Shown: in pieces, positions 18,152 through 27,653 of the stretch
Layout: each line of letters begins with the position of its first letter
Position numbering within the stretch: position 1 is the first letter of the stretch
Origin: Clostridiales bacterium
GTDB lineage: Bacteria; Bacillota; Clostridia; Christensenellales; Aristaeellaceae
Reading direction: 5' to 3'
Length of the DNA: 64,000 nucleotides
Assembly: GCA_015056085.1 (NCBI GenBank)
Contig: SVHA01000002.1
Span: forward strand, 124,001 to 188,000
Made by a program: the position numbers and the translations under genes
Notes under the pieces: model-generated
The model's database searches: none
The model's input: the letters and a program-made list of their open reading frames with translations, nothing else
Told to the model about the DNA's origin: nothing

Positions 18152-19387
18152 GTGGATGCAGAAGTGATCGCCAGATGCGGGCAAAAGATCCTTGCGCCTG
18201 TAGTATCAGAGTTCACAATGTGGGTGGTAGACGAGGCGCGAAGGATGGGCGTATCCACGCTGTACTTTCTTTCTCGTGATGGCTATATTCCTTATCTCAT
18301 TGCCCAGAAACTTTGTGCACAACACGGTTATGGCATTGCGTGCCGCTATTTGTATTGTTCCAGGAAATCGCTGCACTTGCCTGTATATCAGTTCATGGGC
18401 GAGGAAGCGTTCGAACATATTTTCACCATAAGCACCCAATGCACCCTTGGAGCGATCCTGCAAAGGATCAACGCTTCTAAAGAACAGAGGGATGCGATCC
18501 TGCAAGAACTTGGGCTGAAGCAGGGTGACTTGACCAGGCTGCTGCAGCCGGATGAAGTGGAGGAACTTCGCAAAAAGGCACAAAACAACTCCCTGTTCTG
18601 CAATGTCTTGCGGGAAAATTCGCAAAAAGCCTATGAAGCAACCATGGGCTATCTGAAGCAGGAGAAACTGTTTGAGCAAAGTCTTGTGGCTGTGGTTGAC
18701 AGCGGATGGGCAGGCACAAGCCAGCGTGCGCTGTACAGGCTGCTCAAGACAGCGGGCTGCAGTGCAAAGGTGCAGGGGCTTTATTTCGGCTTATTCAGCG
18801 ATTTCCCGGAGAAAGAGGATTTTGCAGCCAAAGCATGGTATTTTGACGGACATCGTAAGTTCTGGAATAAAGTACTGTTTTCCCCGAATCTGTTTGAATG
18901 CATGATGTCTGCACCCGATGGCATGACGGTGGGATACACCTGCACGGAGGGGAAATATCTTCCCCAAAAGAGGGATGTTTCCCGCACGGAACAGTTTTCA
19001 GCAAAAGAGGCGCAGCTTCATGCAGTGATGGAGGGCTTTGAAGTTCAGCAAAAGCGGGGCATTTCTCCGTCTGCGGCTCAATGGCGGCTGAAGCGGCTCA
19101 TGGCATTCCCGACGCGCGAAGAAGCGCAGGCCTACGGAGCCTATGCATTCTCCGATGATGTGGCAGACGAGAATGCGCTGCATTTATGCGCTGCTGAGGA
19201 TGCTGCGGCGATCAGGAAACACACCTTTTTCGCAAAGGTACGTGCCAAACTGTCCCGAGCAGAAAGCGAGCGGAGACCCTATTGGGTATTTGGCGCCGTT
19301 TCATTGGTGGATGGACGCTTAAAGAGAATATGGTTGCGAATGAATGTCATTGGCCTGGAAGTATTCCGATGGATTCGCAGCCGATAA
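18152..19387 (+). CDS. Stand-alone FLxRDGY-domain protein of a surface-saccharide locus
   Basis: The 411-aa product is homologous to the C-terminal 430 residues of the next gene. Matching blocks are YFLSRDGYIPYLIAQKL, YLYCSRKSLHLP and VAVVDSGWAGTSQRAL, against FLARDGYMVMKAVEIM, YLVASRKTLLP and VCFDMGYSGRLQAAI. In databases this domain occurs in large HAD/glycosyltransferase proteins (COG5610-like, from memory) in capsule and teichoic-type loci; its activity is not established. There is no membrane segment. I chose the GTG at 18152, after GGAGGG, since the 33 residues before it do not match the family. Base composition is lower in GC than flanking genes. It is first in the four-gene operon, 24 bases before the next gene. 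Confidence 0.72.
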   Translation: MDAEVIARCGQKILAPVVSEFTMWVVDEARRMGVSTLYFLSRDGYIPYLIAQKLCAQHGYGIACRYLYCSRKSLHLPVYQFMGEEAFEHIFTISTQCTLGAILQRINASKEQRDAILQELGLKQGDLTRLLQPDEVEELRKKAQNNSLFCNVLRENSQKAYEATMGYLKQEKLFEQSLVAVVDSGWAGTSQRALYRLLKTAGCSAKVQGLYFGLFSDFPEKEDFAAKAWYFDGHRKFWNKVLFSPNLFECMMSAPDGMTVGYTCTEGKYLPQKRDVSRTEQFSAKEAQLHAVMEGFEVQQKRGISPSAAQWRLKRLMAFPTREEAQAYGAYAFSDDVADENALHLCAAEDAAAIRKHTFFAKVRAKLSRAESERRPYWVFGAVSLVDGRLKRIWLRMNVIGLEVFRWIRSR

Positions 19388-19411
19388 GAAATGAGGGTAA
19401 GGAGAAAACCT

Positions 19412-22400
19412 ATGTCAGTGATGTTATCTGTGATTGTGCCTGTGTATGGAACCGAAAAGTATTTGCCTGCCTGCCTTGATTCGCTTATGGAGCAGAGTTA
19501 TCAGGACATTGAAGTGATTCTGGTGGATGACTGCTCTCCCGATGGCTCCCGGAAAATCATGGAAGAGTATGCCGCAAAGGATGCGCGCTTCCGGATTGTT
19601 TCTTATGAGAAAAACAAAGGTCTTTTCGGCGCTCGCGTGGCGGGTGTGAAGGCTGCGACGGGAAAGTATATCGCATTCCTGGACAGCGACGATTATGTTT
19701 CGGTGGATTTTTACCGTCTGGCGGTTGAAAAGGCTGAAAACGGTCCTTTCGATGTGGTGATGGGCGATACAGTTGTCGTCAATGCAAACGGCAGCAAGAG
19801 CGTGTTCCCGGTTCATCTGGACTGCGTGATTGCAGATGAGTATCACGGAGAAGAAGTTCGAAAAGCGTTCTATTCTCAGGAAATGAACTGCTATGCATGG
19901 CATACTGTCTGGAATAAAGTATACAGAAAAACCGTCTGGGATCGATGCGAGCCGTATTTTGAAAAGGTCACAGATCATATCATCATGACGGAAGATGTGG
20001 GCTTCTCTTCGCTGCTGCTGTATGAGGCTGCCTCCTTTGCCCATCTTCACACGCCCAGCGTATTCTATTGTATGCACGATGCTTCCTCCACGGGAGCATC
20101 GCTGGTGAGCGTACAAAAAACGCTGAAGAATTACGAAGACATTGTGACAATTTTTGAGTTTGTCGATGATTTCCTCAAGGAGAAAAATGCCGAGGAATAC
20201 CGCGGGTATTTCATGAAGGCGAGAGAACGCTTCTGCCGTATGTGGCACGGCGCTGCCATGAACGTCTGCAAAGGCGACCTGGACAGCAGGAAGAAGGTGA
20301 AACTGCTGTCCAAGCGGTTGTGCCCGAATTGCGATGGCGCAAATGACCCTGGTATGTGGTGGTATGAACGCAGCCCCATCATTTGGGATGAATCGCTGGA
20401 GAAAATCAAGAAGGCCATTGCCAACAAGGGCATTCGCATGGTGTCCTTTGATATTTTCGATACGCTGGTGCTTCGTCCTTTTGCAAAACCTACGGATGTC
20501 TTTGACCTGATGCAGCCGGAAATGACAAAGTTGCTGGGGGCGACTCAGATTTCTTTTGCTGACATCCGTCAGCAATCGGAAGTGGTGGCAAGAAGGCATG
20601 CTTACGGTCGTGAAGACATTGTCATTGATGAAATCTATGAAGCAATGTCAGAATACTTCGGGATCGACAAGGGCATATGCACTGCCCTGATGGAAAAGGA
20701 AAAGGAATACGAAATTCGCTATATTCTGCCAAGAAAAACGGGCGTAGAGTTGCTGCAGTATGCTTTGGCTTGCCACAAGAAGGTCGTGCTGATTTCGGAT
20801 ATGTACCTTGACCGCACCACCATTGAGCGGATGCTGGACAAGGCGGGCGTCACCGGCTGGAGCGAATTGTTCCTTTCCAGCGACGCCCAGGTGCTCAAGG
20901 GTACGGGCAAACTCTTCCGCAAAGCGCTTGACGAACTGAAGGTGGACGCTGCGGAAGTGCTGCATATTGGCGACAACCGGGTTTCCGACCATGACGCCGC
21001 CATCCGCATTGGCATGGAGGCCAGGGTTCATCCCAAGACCATTGATGCGCTCAACTATCTCAACCGTTCGAGGCTGGGGGAATTGGGCCTGCAGGCGTAC
21101 GCTGGCTTTGCAGAGAAAAACGTGATTGAGCAGTCCCTGGCCGGGCGCTGCATGAAAGCGCTGATCGCCAATCACATTTTTGATAACGCCTTCCAATCGC
21201 AGCATCCCCAGACGTTTTTCTCCGGCTCCTACAGGCAGATGGGCTATGCTGCCGTCGGTCCGCACTTGGTGGCTGTGGCGGATTGGTTGATTGAGCAGAT
21301 CCGGGAAAATGGATATACATACATGGCGTTCCTGGCGCGGGATGGCTACATGGTCATGAAGGCTGTGGAAATCATGCTACCCGAGGACCTGCGGGGCAAA
21401 GTGACACTGGATTATCTGGTGGCGTCCCGGAAAACGCTTCTCCCTGCATTGGCCATGCAGAAAATCGATTTCTATGCGTTGCCGGTGAACTGCTGCTCCT
21501 ACACGCCGGAAAAAATGTGGAAGCTGCTGCAGTTCTGCGCGCAAGGCGAAAAGGAAGCGTTCTTCCGGGAGGCTGAGCGAGCGGGCCTTGCGTGGGATCA
21601 GCTTTTCACTTCTGAAAAGGACTACCACACCTGCATGACGGTTTTCCTGGACAAGTACTATTCCCAGGAGAAGCATCAGCGGGCGATCGAGGCGCTGAGA
21701 CTTTACTACGCACCCCTGCAGAACGAGCATGCTGTATGCTTCGACATGGGATACAGCGGGCGCTTGCAGGCAGCGATCTCGGCAGTGTGCGGAAGGCCGG
21801 TTCCTGTGTGTTTTGTGCACAGGGACGGAAAAGATCAGTGCGAGCGCATGAGCCAGACGTACCAATTCCACGTTCATCAGTTCTACGATGTGAAGCCAGG
21901 AATGTCGGGAGCTATCAGAGAATTCCTCCTGTCGGCGGATGAGCCTGGTGTTCAGAGCATTACCTTGTGCGATCACAAGCCTTGCCTTACGTACGAAAAG
22001 TCTGAGTACAACCACATTGCAAGGTTTGTCATCGAGTCGATCCAGCATCATGCCCTCGAGTTTGTGAAGGACTGGGTCAAGAATTTCGCTGATGCGCAGC
22101 TGATCAAAATCCCCCGCACGGTGTTTTCCCTGCCCTTTGAGAGTATGTTGCGGTACATGAAGCCTCTGGACTTCGCAATGTTTGACAAATGTGTCTTTGA
22201 GGATGTAGTGTTCGCGGGGGACAATAACATGGACTTCTCCCAGCTGATTTGCGAACAGGCGAACCAGGCAAACGAATCCCTGAATGTCCTGCATAAAGGC
22301 AGCAGCATTCAGCAGCTGCCTGTGGGCCTCGTGTCCTTTGATCCCAACCGGGTCGGCAAGGTGAAGCGGGTCCTTGGCTATCTTCTGTTTGACCATAGCC

Positions 22401-22489
22401 GGTTCAAGGCGGCCATTGCCAACCGCCTGGTCAAACACCCCACTGTGTTCAGGATGGCAAAAGCGCTGTACAAGAAAGTGAAGAAATGA
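19412..22489 (+). CDS. GT2 glycosyltransferase / HAD / FLxRDGY-domain fusion protein
   Basis: A 1025-aa three-part protein. Residues about 1-230 are a GT-A (family 2) glycosyltransferase: LSVIVPVYGTEKYLPACLDSL, VDDCSPDGS and FLDSDDYV (the DxD metal site). Residues about 340-560 are HAD-like, with FDIFDTLVLRP holding the nucleophile-type Asp, LISDMYLD and LHIGDNRVSDHDAA. Residues about 600-1025 are the FLARDGY domain shared with the preceding gene. It probably adds a sugar and processes a sugar or polyol phosphate in a surface polymer, but substrates are unknown. The start at 19412 has AAGGAG upstream; 19391 is a weaker option. No TM segment; it should be a cytoplasmic or membrane-associated enzyme. 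Confidence 0.82.
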   Translation: MSVMLSVIVPVYGTEKYLPACLDSLMEQSYQDIEVILVDDCSPDGSRKIMEEYAAKDARFRIVSYEKNKGLFGARVAGVKAATGKYIAFLDSDDYVSVDFYRLAVEKAENGPFDVVMGDTVVVNANGSKSVFPVHLDCVIADEYHGEEVRKAFYSQEMNCYAWHTVWNKVYRKTVWDRCEPYFEKVTDHIIMTEDVGFSSLLLYEAASFAHLHTPSVFYCMHDASSTGASLVSVQKTLKNYEDIVTIFEFVDDFLKEKNAEEYRGYFMKARERFCRMWHGAAMNVCKGDLDSRKKVKLLSKRLCPNCDGANDPGMWWYERSPIIWDESLEKIKKAIANKGIRMVSFDIFDTLVLRPFAKPTDVFDLMQPEMTKLLGATQISFADIRQQSEVVARRHAYGREDIVIDEIYEAMSEYFGIDKGICTALMEKEKEYEIRYILPRKTGVELLQYALACHKKVVLISDMYLDRTTIERMLDKAGVTGWSELFLSSDAQVLKGTGKLFRKALDELKVDAAEVLHIGDNRVSDHDAAIRIGMEARVHPKTIDALNYLNRSRLGELGLQAYAGFAEKNVIEQSLAGRCMKALIANHIFDNAFQSQHPQTFFSGSYRQMGYAAVGPHLVAVADWLIEQIRENGYTYMAFLARDGYMVMKAVEIMLPEDLRGKVTLDYLVASRKTLLPALAMQKIDFYALPVNCCSYTPEKMWKLLQFCAQGEKEAFFREAERAGLAWDQLFTSEKDYHTCMTVFLDKYYSQEKHQRAIEALRLYYAPLQNEHAVCFDMGYSGRLQAAISAVCGRPVPVCFVHRDGKDQCERMSQTYQFHVHQFYDVKPGMSGAIREFLLSADEPGVQSITLCDHKPCLTYEKSEYNHIARFVIESIQHHALEFVKDWVKNFADAQLIKIPRTVFSLPFESMLRYMKPLDFAMFDKCVFEDVVFAGDNNMDFSQLICEQANQANESLNVLHKGSSIQQLPVGLVSFDPNRVGKVKRVLGYLLFDHSRFKAAIANRLVKHPTVFRMAKALYKKVKK

Positions 22490-22501
22490 GGAAGAAATGC
22501 A

Positions 22502-23848
22502 ATGACGACATTCAATGTTCTTGGTTGCTGCATTCTTCGGGATATTTTTCGCATTGCAAAAGACGAAGAGATGAAGGTCAACACGTTTGTGCAATCGTGC
22601 AGTCCTGCCTCTATTGTGGAGGACAAGCAAAATCAAGGCAGACTTTCGCAGGATGCTCTGAGCCGATACGATTGGAGCAATTTCACAAAGAGAAATGTCT
22701 GCCTTGATATCAACAAAGAAGTTCAGCAGAGAATCGGAGAGAATCCGGCGGATTATATGCTGATTGATTTGAGCGAGCTTCGATTTCCTGTGGACAGGTA
22801 TACACTGGCCAGTGGTGATTCCTTCTGTGTGACAAGGAATAAGTTCACGAAGATTCTTCAAGGCGACCTGGATGACATGCTGATAGCGGGCGAAAAGGTG
22901 GTATCGGTGGAGCCCATTCCCCTGACGGAGGAAATGCTAACCGATGTTCTTGAGAAATATGTGGAATTCCTCAGGAAGGTTGCCTACGAAAAACGAATCA
23001 TCGTCGTGGAAAACTATCTGCAATACAGAGTGGCAGATGATACGGCCATGTGCTTCCATGAGTATCATGCCATGGGGATTCATGCGAAAAATCAACTGCT
23101 GCACCATGCCTATGAGACGCTGAAGAAACTGCTTCCGAATGCGCACTATATTCAGATGCCGGAGCATTGCCTGGGAGACGCTTCTCATTTCTGGGGAAAA
23201 GATCCCTTGCATTTTGCAGACGAATACTACCTATATCTGTATGAAGCAGTGAAGAAGATTATTTCTGGAGACGATAACACCCAAAGGTCGCTGACGGAAT
23301 TGCGCGAGACATATTCTGTTTGTTTTGCTCTGTTGGAAAAGCAAAAACGAATGGAATACTACATCGCCCATTGCTGCAACAACGAGAATTTCCTGAGAGA
23401 CTGCCGCTTTGATTATGTGAATCAGGCAAAGGATGGGCAGGAGAAGGCGTGGCAAACTTCGCTTTCAAAGGAAGCCCGATATGAGGCAAAAGACAATATT
23501 CTGGTCTGCGGCAACCAGGCTGTGAATTGGGCGATCCTTCAGCAGCAGGTTGATCTTGAAAAACTGGGGGAGAAGACGGTCACCTTGTCGGTGAAATATC
23601 AGACGTTTGAAGGCGCGGCGCTGAATATCGCGATTCGCTGCACAAAGCCGGATGGAAGCCGGGTGCTTATTGCAACGAAACAGTGCACTTGCGATCAATA
23701 TACAAATATTGATTCGCTGGTTGCAGAGATGCCGAAAACGTCGGACGCTGTGAGTGCGGATGTGATTGTCTATTGCAATCATCCGAATGCAAAGGCCCGG
23801 GTTGTGGAAGCAAAACTGGAAATGGGAAGCAATAGCTCGTTGTTTTGA
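22502..23848 (+). CDS. DUF6270-like (SGNH-type) saccharide-locus protein
   Basis: 448-aa protein beginning TFNVLGCCILRDIFRIA, then NTFVQSCSPASIVED. This resembles DUF6270, whose members begin with a GSC-SRD-type motif and sit in capsule or exopolysaccharide loci. The histidine-containing HCLGDASHFWGKDPLHFADEYY segment near residue 220 would suit the C-terminal D-x-x-H part of an SGNH/GDSL-like fold. Residues about 320-448 look like a beta-rich accessory (carbohydrate-binding-like) domain. The role may be acyl transfer to or from a saccharide, but this is inference. It starts 12 bases after the preceding gene and is about 46% GC in sampled lines, well below the housekeeping genes. Confidence 0.6.
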   Translation: MTTFNVLGCCILRDIFRIAKDEEMKVNTFVQSCSPASIVEDKQNQGRLSQDALSRYDWSNFTKRNVCLDINKEVQQRIGENPADYMLIDLSELRFPVDRYTLASGDSFCVTRNKFTKILQGDLDDMLIAGEKVVSVEPIPLTEEMLTDVLEKYVEFLRKVAYEKRIIVVENYLQYRVADDTAMCFHEYHAMGIHAKNQLLHHAYETLKKLLPNAHYIQMPEHCLGDASHFWGKDPLHFADEYYLYLYEAVKKIISGDDNTQRSLTELRETYSVCFALLEKQKRMEYYIAHCCNNENFLRDCRFDYVNQAKDGQEKAWQTSLSKEARYEAKDNILVCGNQAVNWAILQQQVDLEKLGEKTVTLSVKYQTFEGAALNIAIRCTKPDGSRVLIATKQCTCDQYTNIDSLVAEMPKTSDAVSADVIVYCNHPNAKARVVEAKLEMGSNSSLF

Positions 23849-23874
23849 GAAGATCAGCAGTGAAAGGGAATAAC

Positions 23875-26097
23875 ATGAAAAAGATTGATGTGCTTTCCGA
23901 ATCTCTCTGCACAGGGTGCAGCGCATGCCTGAATGCTTGTCCCGTACAGGCTATAGAGATGAAACGGGATGAAAATGGTTTTCTTTTCCCCAAAATCATG
24001 GAGCATTGCATTGATTGCGGCAAGTGTGCACGGGTCTGTCCTGCATTGACGCCCAGAGACCGTTGTCAGGATACGGTGAGTTATGCTGTTTGGGGAGATC
24101 AGAAGCATCGTCCTTTGGGCAGCAGCGGTGGCGTTTTTCCGTGCATGGCTGAACATATCATCAAAAAAGGCGGCGTGGTATACGGCGCGGCATTTGAAAA
24201 AGGCTGCCGGGAATTGAAGCACGTCGGCGCCAGAAAACTGGAAGAATTGCCGAAACTGTACAAATCAAAATATGTGCAGAGCGAAACGGGGAATGTATTC
24301 AGCGAAGTGAAGGCTGCGCTCGAAGAAGGAAAACCGGTGCTGTTCAGCGGTTGTCCTTGCCAGGTGGACGGACTCAAAGCGTATTTGGGCAAAGAGTACG
24401 ATCACCTCACGACCATTGATATCCTTTGCCATGGCGTACCTTCCCCCAGGGCATACAACCGTTTCCTTGATGAGGTGTCTGCTGGCAAGGAGATCACGTC
24501 TGTTGACTTCCGCGACAAGAAGTACGGCTGGGGTACATTGATCAATGTGACTTTCGAAGACGGAACGGTTCACTATGATCAATGGAACGGCAATTATTTC
24601 AAGGCGTTTCTGTCCGGACTCTCGATGCGGGAGGCGTGCTTGCATTGCCAGTATGCACAGCCGGAGCGCGTGGGCGATATCACGCTGGGTGACTTCTGGG
24701 GCGTTGCAAATTATAAAGAGAACTGGAACGACAAACAGGGAACGTCTCTGGTTCTTTGCAATTCTGAGAAGGGAAAGAAACTGTTCCATGCGATTTCGAA
24801 ACAAATCGCACGAAAAGAGGAAGTCGCTTATGAAAAAGTGATTGAAATATCAAGGAAAGCCAATGCTGCGCTGGTAAGGCCTACCTGGGAACCGGAAATG
24901 CGCAAGTGCTTCTTCAAGCATCTTGCCAAAGGCGACTCTTTCTCAAAGGCGCTGCGCTATGCTGAAAAGGCGATCATGGATATCGGCATTGTTGGTTGGT
25001 GGATTGAAACGCCGAGATCTAATTATGGTTCGTCCCTGACCTGTTATGCGTTGTATCGGTATCTGTCGGATGAAGGTTATTCTGTGGCGTTTATTTCCCC
25101 GCCTGGGTTTGACCGTGCGGGCGCAGGAAAATTCAATAAGGAAAACGGCTACAGAATGACTGCGAAGTATGACATGGAACATATGTCGGAAAACAACAAG
25201 TACTTTGATGCATTTGTTGTTGGATCCGATGTGCTGTGGTATTATGATGCAATGATCAGGTCCGGATATACTTTCCTGCTGGATTTTGTGGATGATCAGC
25301 ACAAGAAGATCGCTTATTCCACTTCCTTTGGCAATCTGCGTGGATTCTTTCCGCAGGAAGTGCTTCCAAAGGTGAAGGGGCTGATTCAGCGCTTTGATCA
25401 CATTGCGGTGCGTGAATTTGAAGGCGTCGAAGTGTGCCGGGAGAGGCTGGGCGTCCATGCGGAACACGTGCTCGACCCCGTGTTCCTGACAGATGCAAAG
25501 CATTGGGAACAGATGGCGCAAAAGGCAGAAAGGAAAACGGACGGTGAATTCCTGTTTGCCTATATGCTGGACCCGTCGCCGGAAAAAGCCGAAGAACTGA
25601 AGAAACTGGCGCAAAAGAAGAACTTGAAGCTGGTCTCCATTACGGATAAGCAGTTCAATCCGGAGGGGAAACTGGAAACGCTGAAGGAGTGCGGTGTGCT
25701 TGAAGGCGCATCCATCTACGAAATCATCTATCATCTCAAGAACGCTGCATTCATTGTGACGGACTCGTACCACGGATATTGCTTCTCCCTTGTGTTCCGC
25801 CGGAATTATCTGGTGCTGGTGAATCGGAGCAGAGGCGGGGCAAGATTTGATACGCTGGGCGAACTGTTTAATATTCAAGATAGATTTGCGGAAAAAGTTG
25901 CTGAAATCTCCGAGAATGAAGCCCTGCACGAACCGGTTGACTACACGTTCTTGTCTAAGCGCATCGAATATGAAACTGATCGGAGCAAAAAATGGTTGAT
26001 TCGTGCAATCGAAAGCAACAAATACACGACTGAAAAGACTGGTAAAAGCGAGGGAAAGCCAGCGATTTTCACGCTCCTTAAAAAAATGCTGGGGTGA
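23875..26097 (+). CDS. Fe-S / FrhB-like oxidoreductase fused to polysaccharide pyruvyl transferase
   Basis: 740-aa fusion. Residues 12-22 and 45-55 carry two ferredoxin motifs (CTGCSACLNACP and CIDCGKCARVCP) for two 4Fe-4S clusters. Residues about 75-330 match the F420 hydrogenase/dehydrogenase beta-subunit (FrhB) family with SSGGVFPCMA, FSGCPCQVDGLKAYL and CHGVPSPRAYNRFL. Residues about 365-700 match the polysaccharide pyruvyl transferase family: GWWIETPRSNYGSSLTCYALYRYL, VVGSDVLWYY and VTDSYHGYCFSLVF. These two families are often neighbours in exopolysaccharide loci; here they are one chain. It likely modifies a sugar with a pyruvate ketal and carries out a linked redox step. Start 23875 follows AAAGGGA. 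It is last in the operon, with a terminator 95 bases beyond. Confidence 0.8.
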   Translation: MKKIDVLSESLCTGCSACLNACPVQAIEMKRDENGFLFPKIMEHCIDCGKCARVCPALTPRDRCQDTVSYAVWGDQKHRPLGSSGGVFPCMAEHIIKKGGVVYGAAFEKGCRELKHVGARKLEELPKLYKSKYVQSETGNVFSEVKAALEEGKPVLFSGCPCQVDGLKAYLGKEYDHLTTIDILCHGVPSPRAYNRFLDEVSAGKEITSVDFRDKKYGWGTLINVTFEDGTVHYDQWNGNYFKAFLSGLSMREACLHCQYAQPERVGDITLGDFWGVANYKENWNDKQGTSLVLCNSEKGKKLFHAISKQIARKEEVAYEKVIEISRKANAALVRPTWEPEMRKCFFKHLAKGDSFSKALRYAEKAIMDIGIVGWWIETPRSNYGSSLTCYALYRYLSDEGYSVAFISPPGFDRAGAGKFNKENGYRMTAKYDMEHMSENNKYFDAFVVGSDVLWYYDAMIRSGYTFLLDFVDDQHKKIAYSTSFGNLRGFFPQEVLPKVKGLIQRFDHIAVREFEGVEVCRERLGVHAEHVLDPVFLTDAKHWEQMAQKAERKTDGEFLFAYMLDPSPEKAEELKKLAQKKNLKLVSITDKQFNPEGKLETLKECGVLEGASIYEIIYHLKNAAFIVTDSYHGYCFSLVFRRNYLVLVNRSRGGARFDTLGELFNIQDRFAEKVAEISENEALHEPVDYTFLSKRIEYETDRSKKWLIRAIESNKYTTEKTGKSEGKPAIFTLLKKMLG

Positions 26098-26192
26098 ATC
26101 ATCGGTAAGGTCCTTTGCGGCTGAAGAACGGTGCAGAGGCAATCGGGTGTTCTGCGCTCGGAGGCCTCTAGAAAACTCAAAACAAAGAAAGA

Positions 26193-26226
26193 GAAGAACG
26201 TCTTTGATGTTCTTCCCTTCTTTTTT
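26193..26226 (+). terminator. Rho-independent terminator of the saccharide operon
   Basis: GAAGAAC and GTTCTTC pair around a 9-base loop, followed by CCTTCTTTTTT. It lies just before repeat cluster 1. Confidence 0.8.
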
Positions 26227-26280
26227 CACGAAGTAGTTGATTTCGAAATTTGGGGATGACCTCAAAAAGCGCCTTGGTAA

Positions 26281-26650
26281 AACAACATCCAAGAGATGGG
26301 ACTCCGAAGGTTTCCAAAGGGCGATCGGAAAGCCCTTTGGTCGCCCATGAGGGCGAAACCCACCTCGCGTAACAGCACAGCATGAAAGGAAAAACCTACA
26401 TAATAACAATCCCCCAAGCCCTTGGGCTTGGGGTGATGGGTCAAGGGCCAATGGCCCTTGCGGGGGTGTTGGGGGCGGAGCCCCCAACTGGGGTGCGGGG
26501 CAACGCCCCGCTGAAGGGTCAAGGGCCAATGGCCCTTGCGGGGTGCAGGGGCAGCGCCCCTGCCGGGGTGTGGGGCAGCGCCCCTGCTGGGGGTGGTGGG
26601 GGCAGCGCCCCACACCCCGGCAGGGGGACCAGGGGGGCCATGCCCCCTGG
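26281..26650. repeat. Intergenic hairpin-repeat cluster 1 (between convergent genes)
   Basis: From left: a core palindrome of the GATCGG type (arms CCAAAGGGC and GCCCTTTGG, about 26314-26341) with a GTCGCCC-GGGCGAAAC hairpin, an AT-richer spacer, a terminator-like hairpin (CCCAAGCCC/GGGCTTGGG, 26411-26432). Then a minus-oriented array of at least six GC hairpins with GCxxxGC-type loops runs up to the holA stop codon at 26651. No coding potential beyond translated repeats. 26098-26280 before it holds only the operon terminator. Confidence 0.85.
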
Positions 26651-27652
26651 TCATCGCCTGAGGGCGAAGATTTCCAGCATGGCGGCTTCAAGGGAGCCTT
26701 CGTCGTGATGCTTGCCTGACTTGACATTGGCCTCTTCCTGCAGGCAGATGTCCACGGCACGCTTGACCTGCCCGCCGGTGTAGCCGCTGGCCTGACGGAT
26801 AATCCTGTCAGCAGCAAAGGGCGGAACGCCCAGCGCCGAGCGGATTTCCTGGGGCGAGCGCTTTTCAAACTGCATGATTTTGGTGTGCTGCATCAGGCGG
26901 AACTGACGCAGCAGCATGGCCAGAATGCCCAGGCGGGATTCGCCTCTGGTCAGCATATCCTTCAGTAACTGGAAGGCACGGCCTTCCTTGCCTGCCACCA
27001 CGGCGTCCACCATTTCAAACACGGTGCACTCAATGGACCGGGTGGCGATGGCGCGCACATCGTCGTCGCTTACAGCGGTTCTCTCGCCGGTCAGGGCGCA
27101 GATTTTGTCGATCTCCTGGCTGAGAAGAGCGGTGGTGCTGCCCACGGTGAAGGCCAGCAGGGACGCAGTTTGCGGGGAGCACTTCTTGCCCTGAGCGGCA
27201 AAGGCGCTGATGATCCACTGGTTGAGGGCAGCGTCATCCAGCGTGTTCACGGTCACGATCTGACCGTGTTTTTTGATGGCGGTGTAGAGCTTCTTGCGGG
27301 CGTCCGCCTTGCCCCGGACGAAGAAAATCAACACGCAGGAATCCGGCACATCGGTGATATACTGGGTCAGGCGGTCATCACCCTCGCCCCGCCCGGTGAG
27401 GCCGGGGTGATCCCGGACGATGACCAGACGGCGGTCGGCCAGAAAGGGCAGCGTCTCCGCAGCGGCGATCACGGCGTCGGAAGCGGGGGCGTCCAGCACC
27501 GTTTCATTCAGCTGCTCCATGCCCGGGGGCAGCAGCGCCTGACGCACGGCCTCCAGGGCGGTGGATTTGAGGTTTTCCTCCGTGCCTTCCAGAAGGATGG
27601 CGCCGGACAGGCTGCCGTTTTGCGCCTTTTGAATCAACTCGTTGCGATCCAT
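26651..27652 (-). CDS. holA: DNA polymerase III subunit delta
   Basis: Clamp-loader subunit that opens the beta sliding clamp. The 333-aa length and the pattern (LLEGTEENLKSTALEAVRQALLP at the N-terminus, FLADRRLVIVRDHPG, LLSQEIDKICAL, and the C-terminal GVPPFAADRIIRQASGY helical domain) fit Firmicutes HolA (YqeN). It directly follows comEC (one base gap), the usual clostridial order. The reading frame ends ALRR-TGA, and the next base starts a repeat hairpin. Confidence 0.93.
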   Translation of the reverse strand: MDRNELIQKAQNGSLSGAILLEGTEENLKSTALEAVRQALLPPGMEQLNETVLDAPASDAVIAAAETLPFLADRRLVIVRDHPGLTGRGEGDDRLTQYITDVPDSCVLIFFVRGKADARKKLYTAIKKHGQIVTVNTLDDAALNQWIISAFAAQGKKCSPQTASLLAFTVGSTTALLSQEIDKICALTGERTAVSDDDVRAIATRSIECTVFEMVDAVVAGKEGRAFQLLKDMLTRGESRLGILAMLLRQFRLMQHTKIMQFEKRSPQEIRSALGVPPFAADRIIRQASGYTGGQVKRAVDICLQEEANVKSGKHHDEGSLEAAMLEIFALRR

Positions 27653-27653
27653 C

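Noticed and set aside
17482-18258. 258-aa minus-strand frame across the saccharide promoter
   Set aside because: It runs antisense through the kinase C-terminus, a terminator and a promoter, with no ribosome site.
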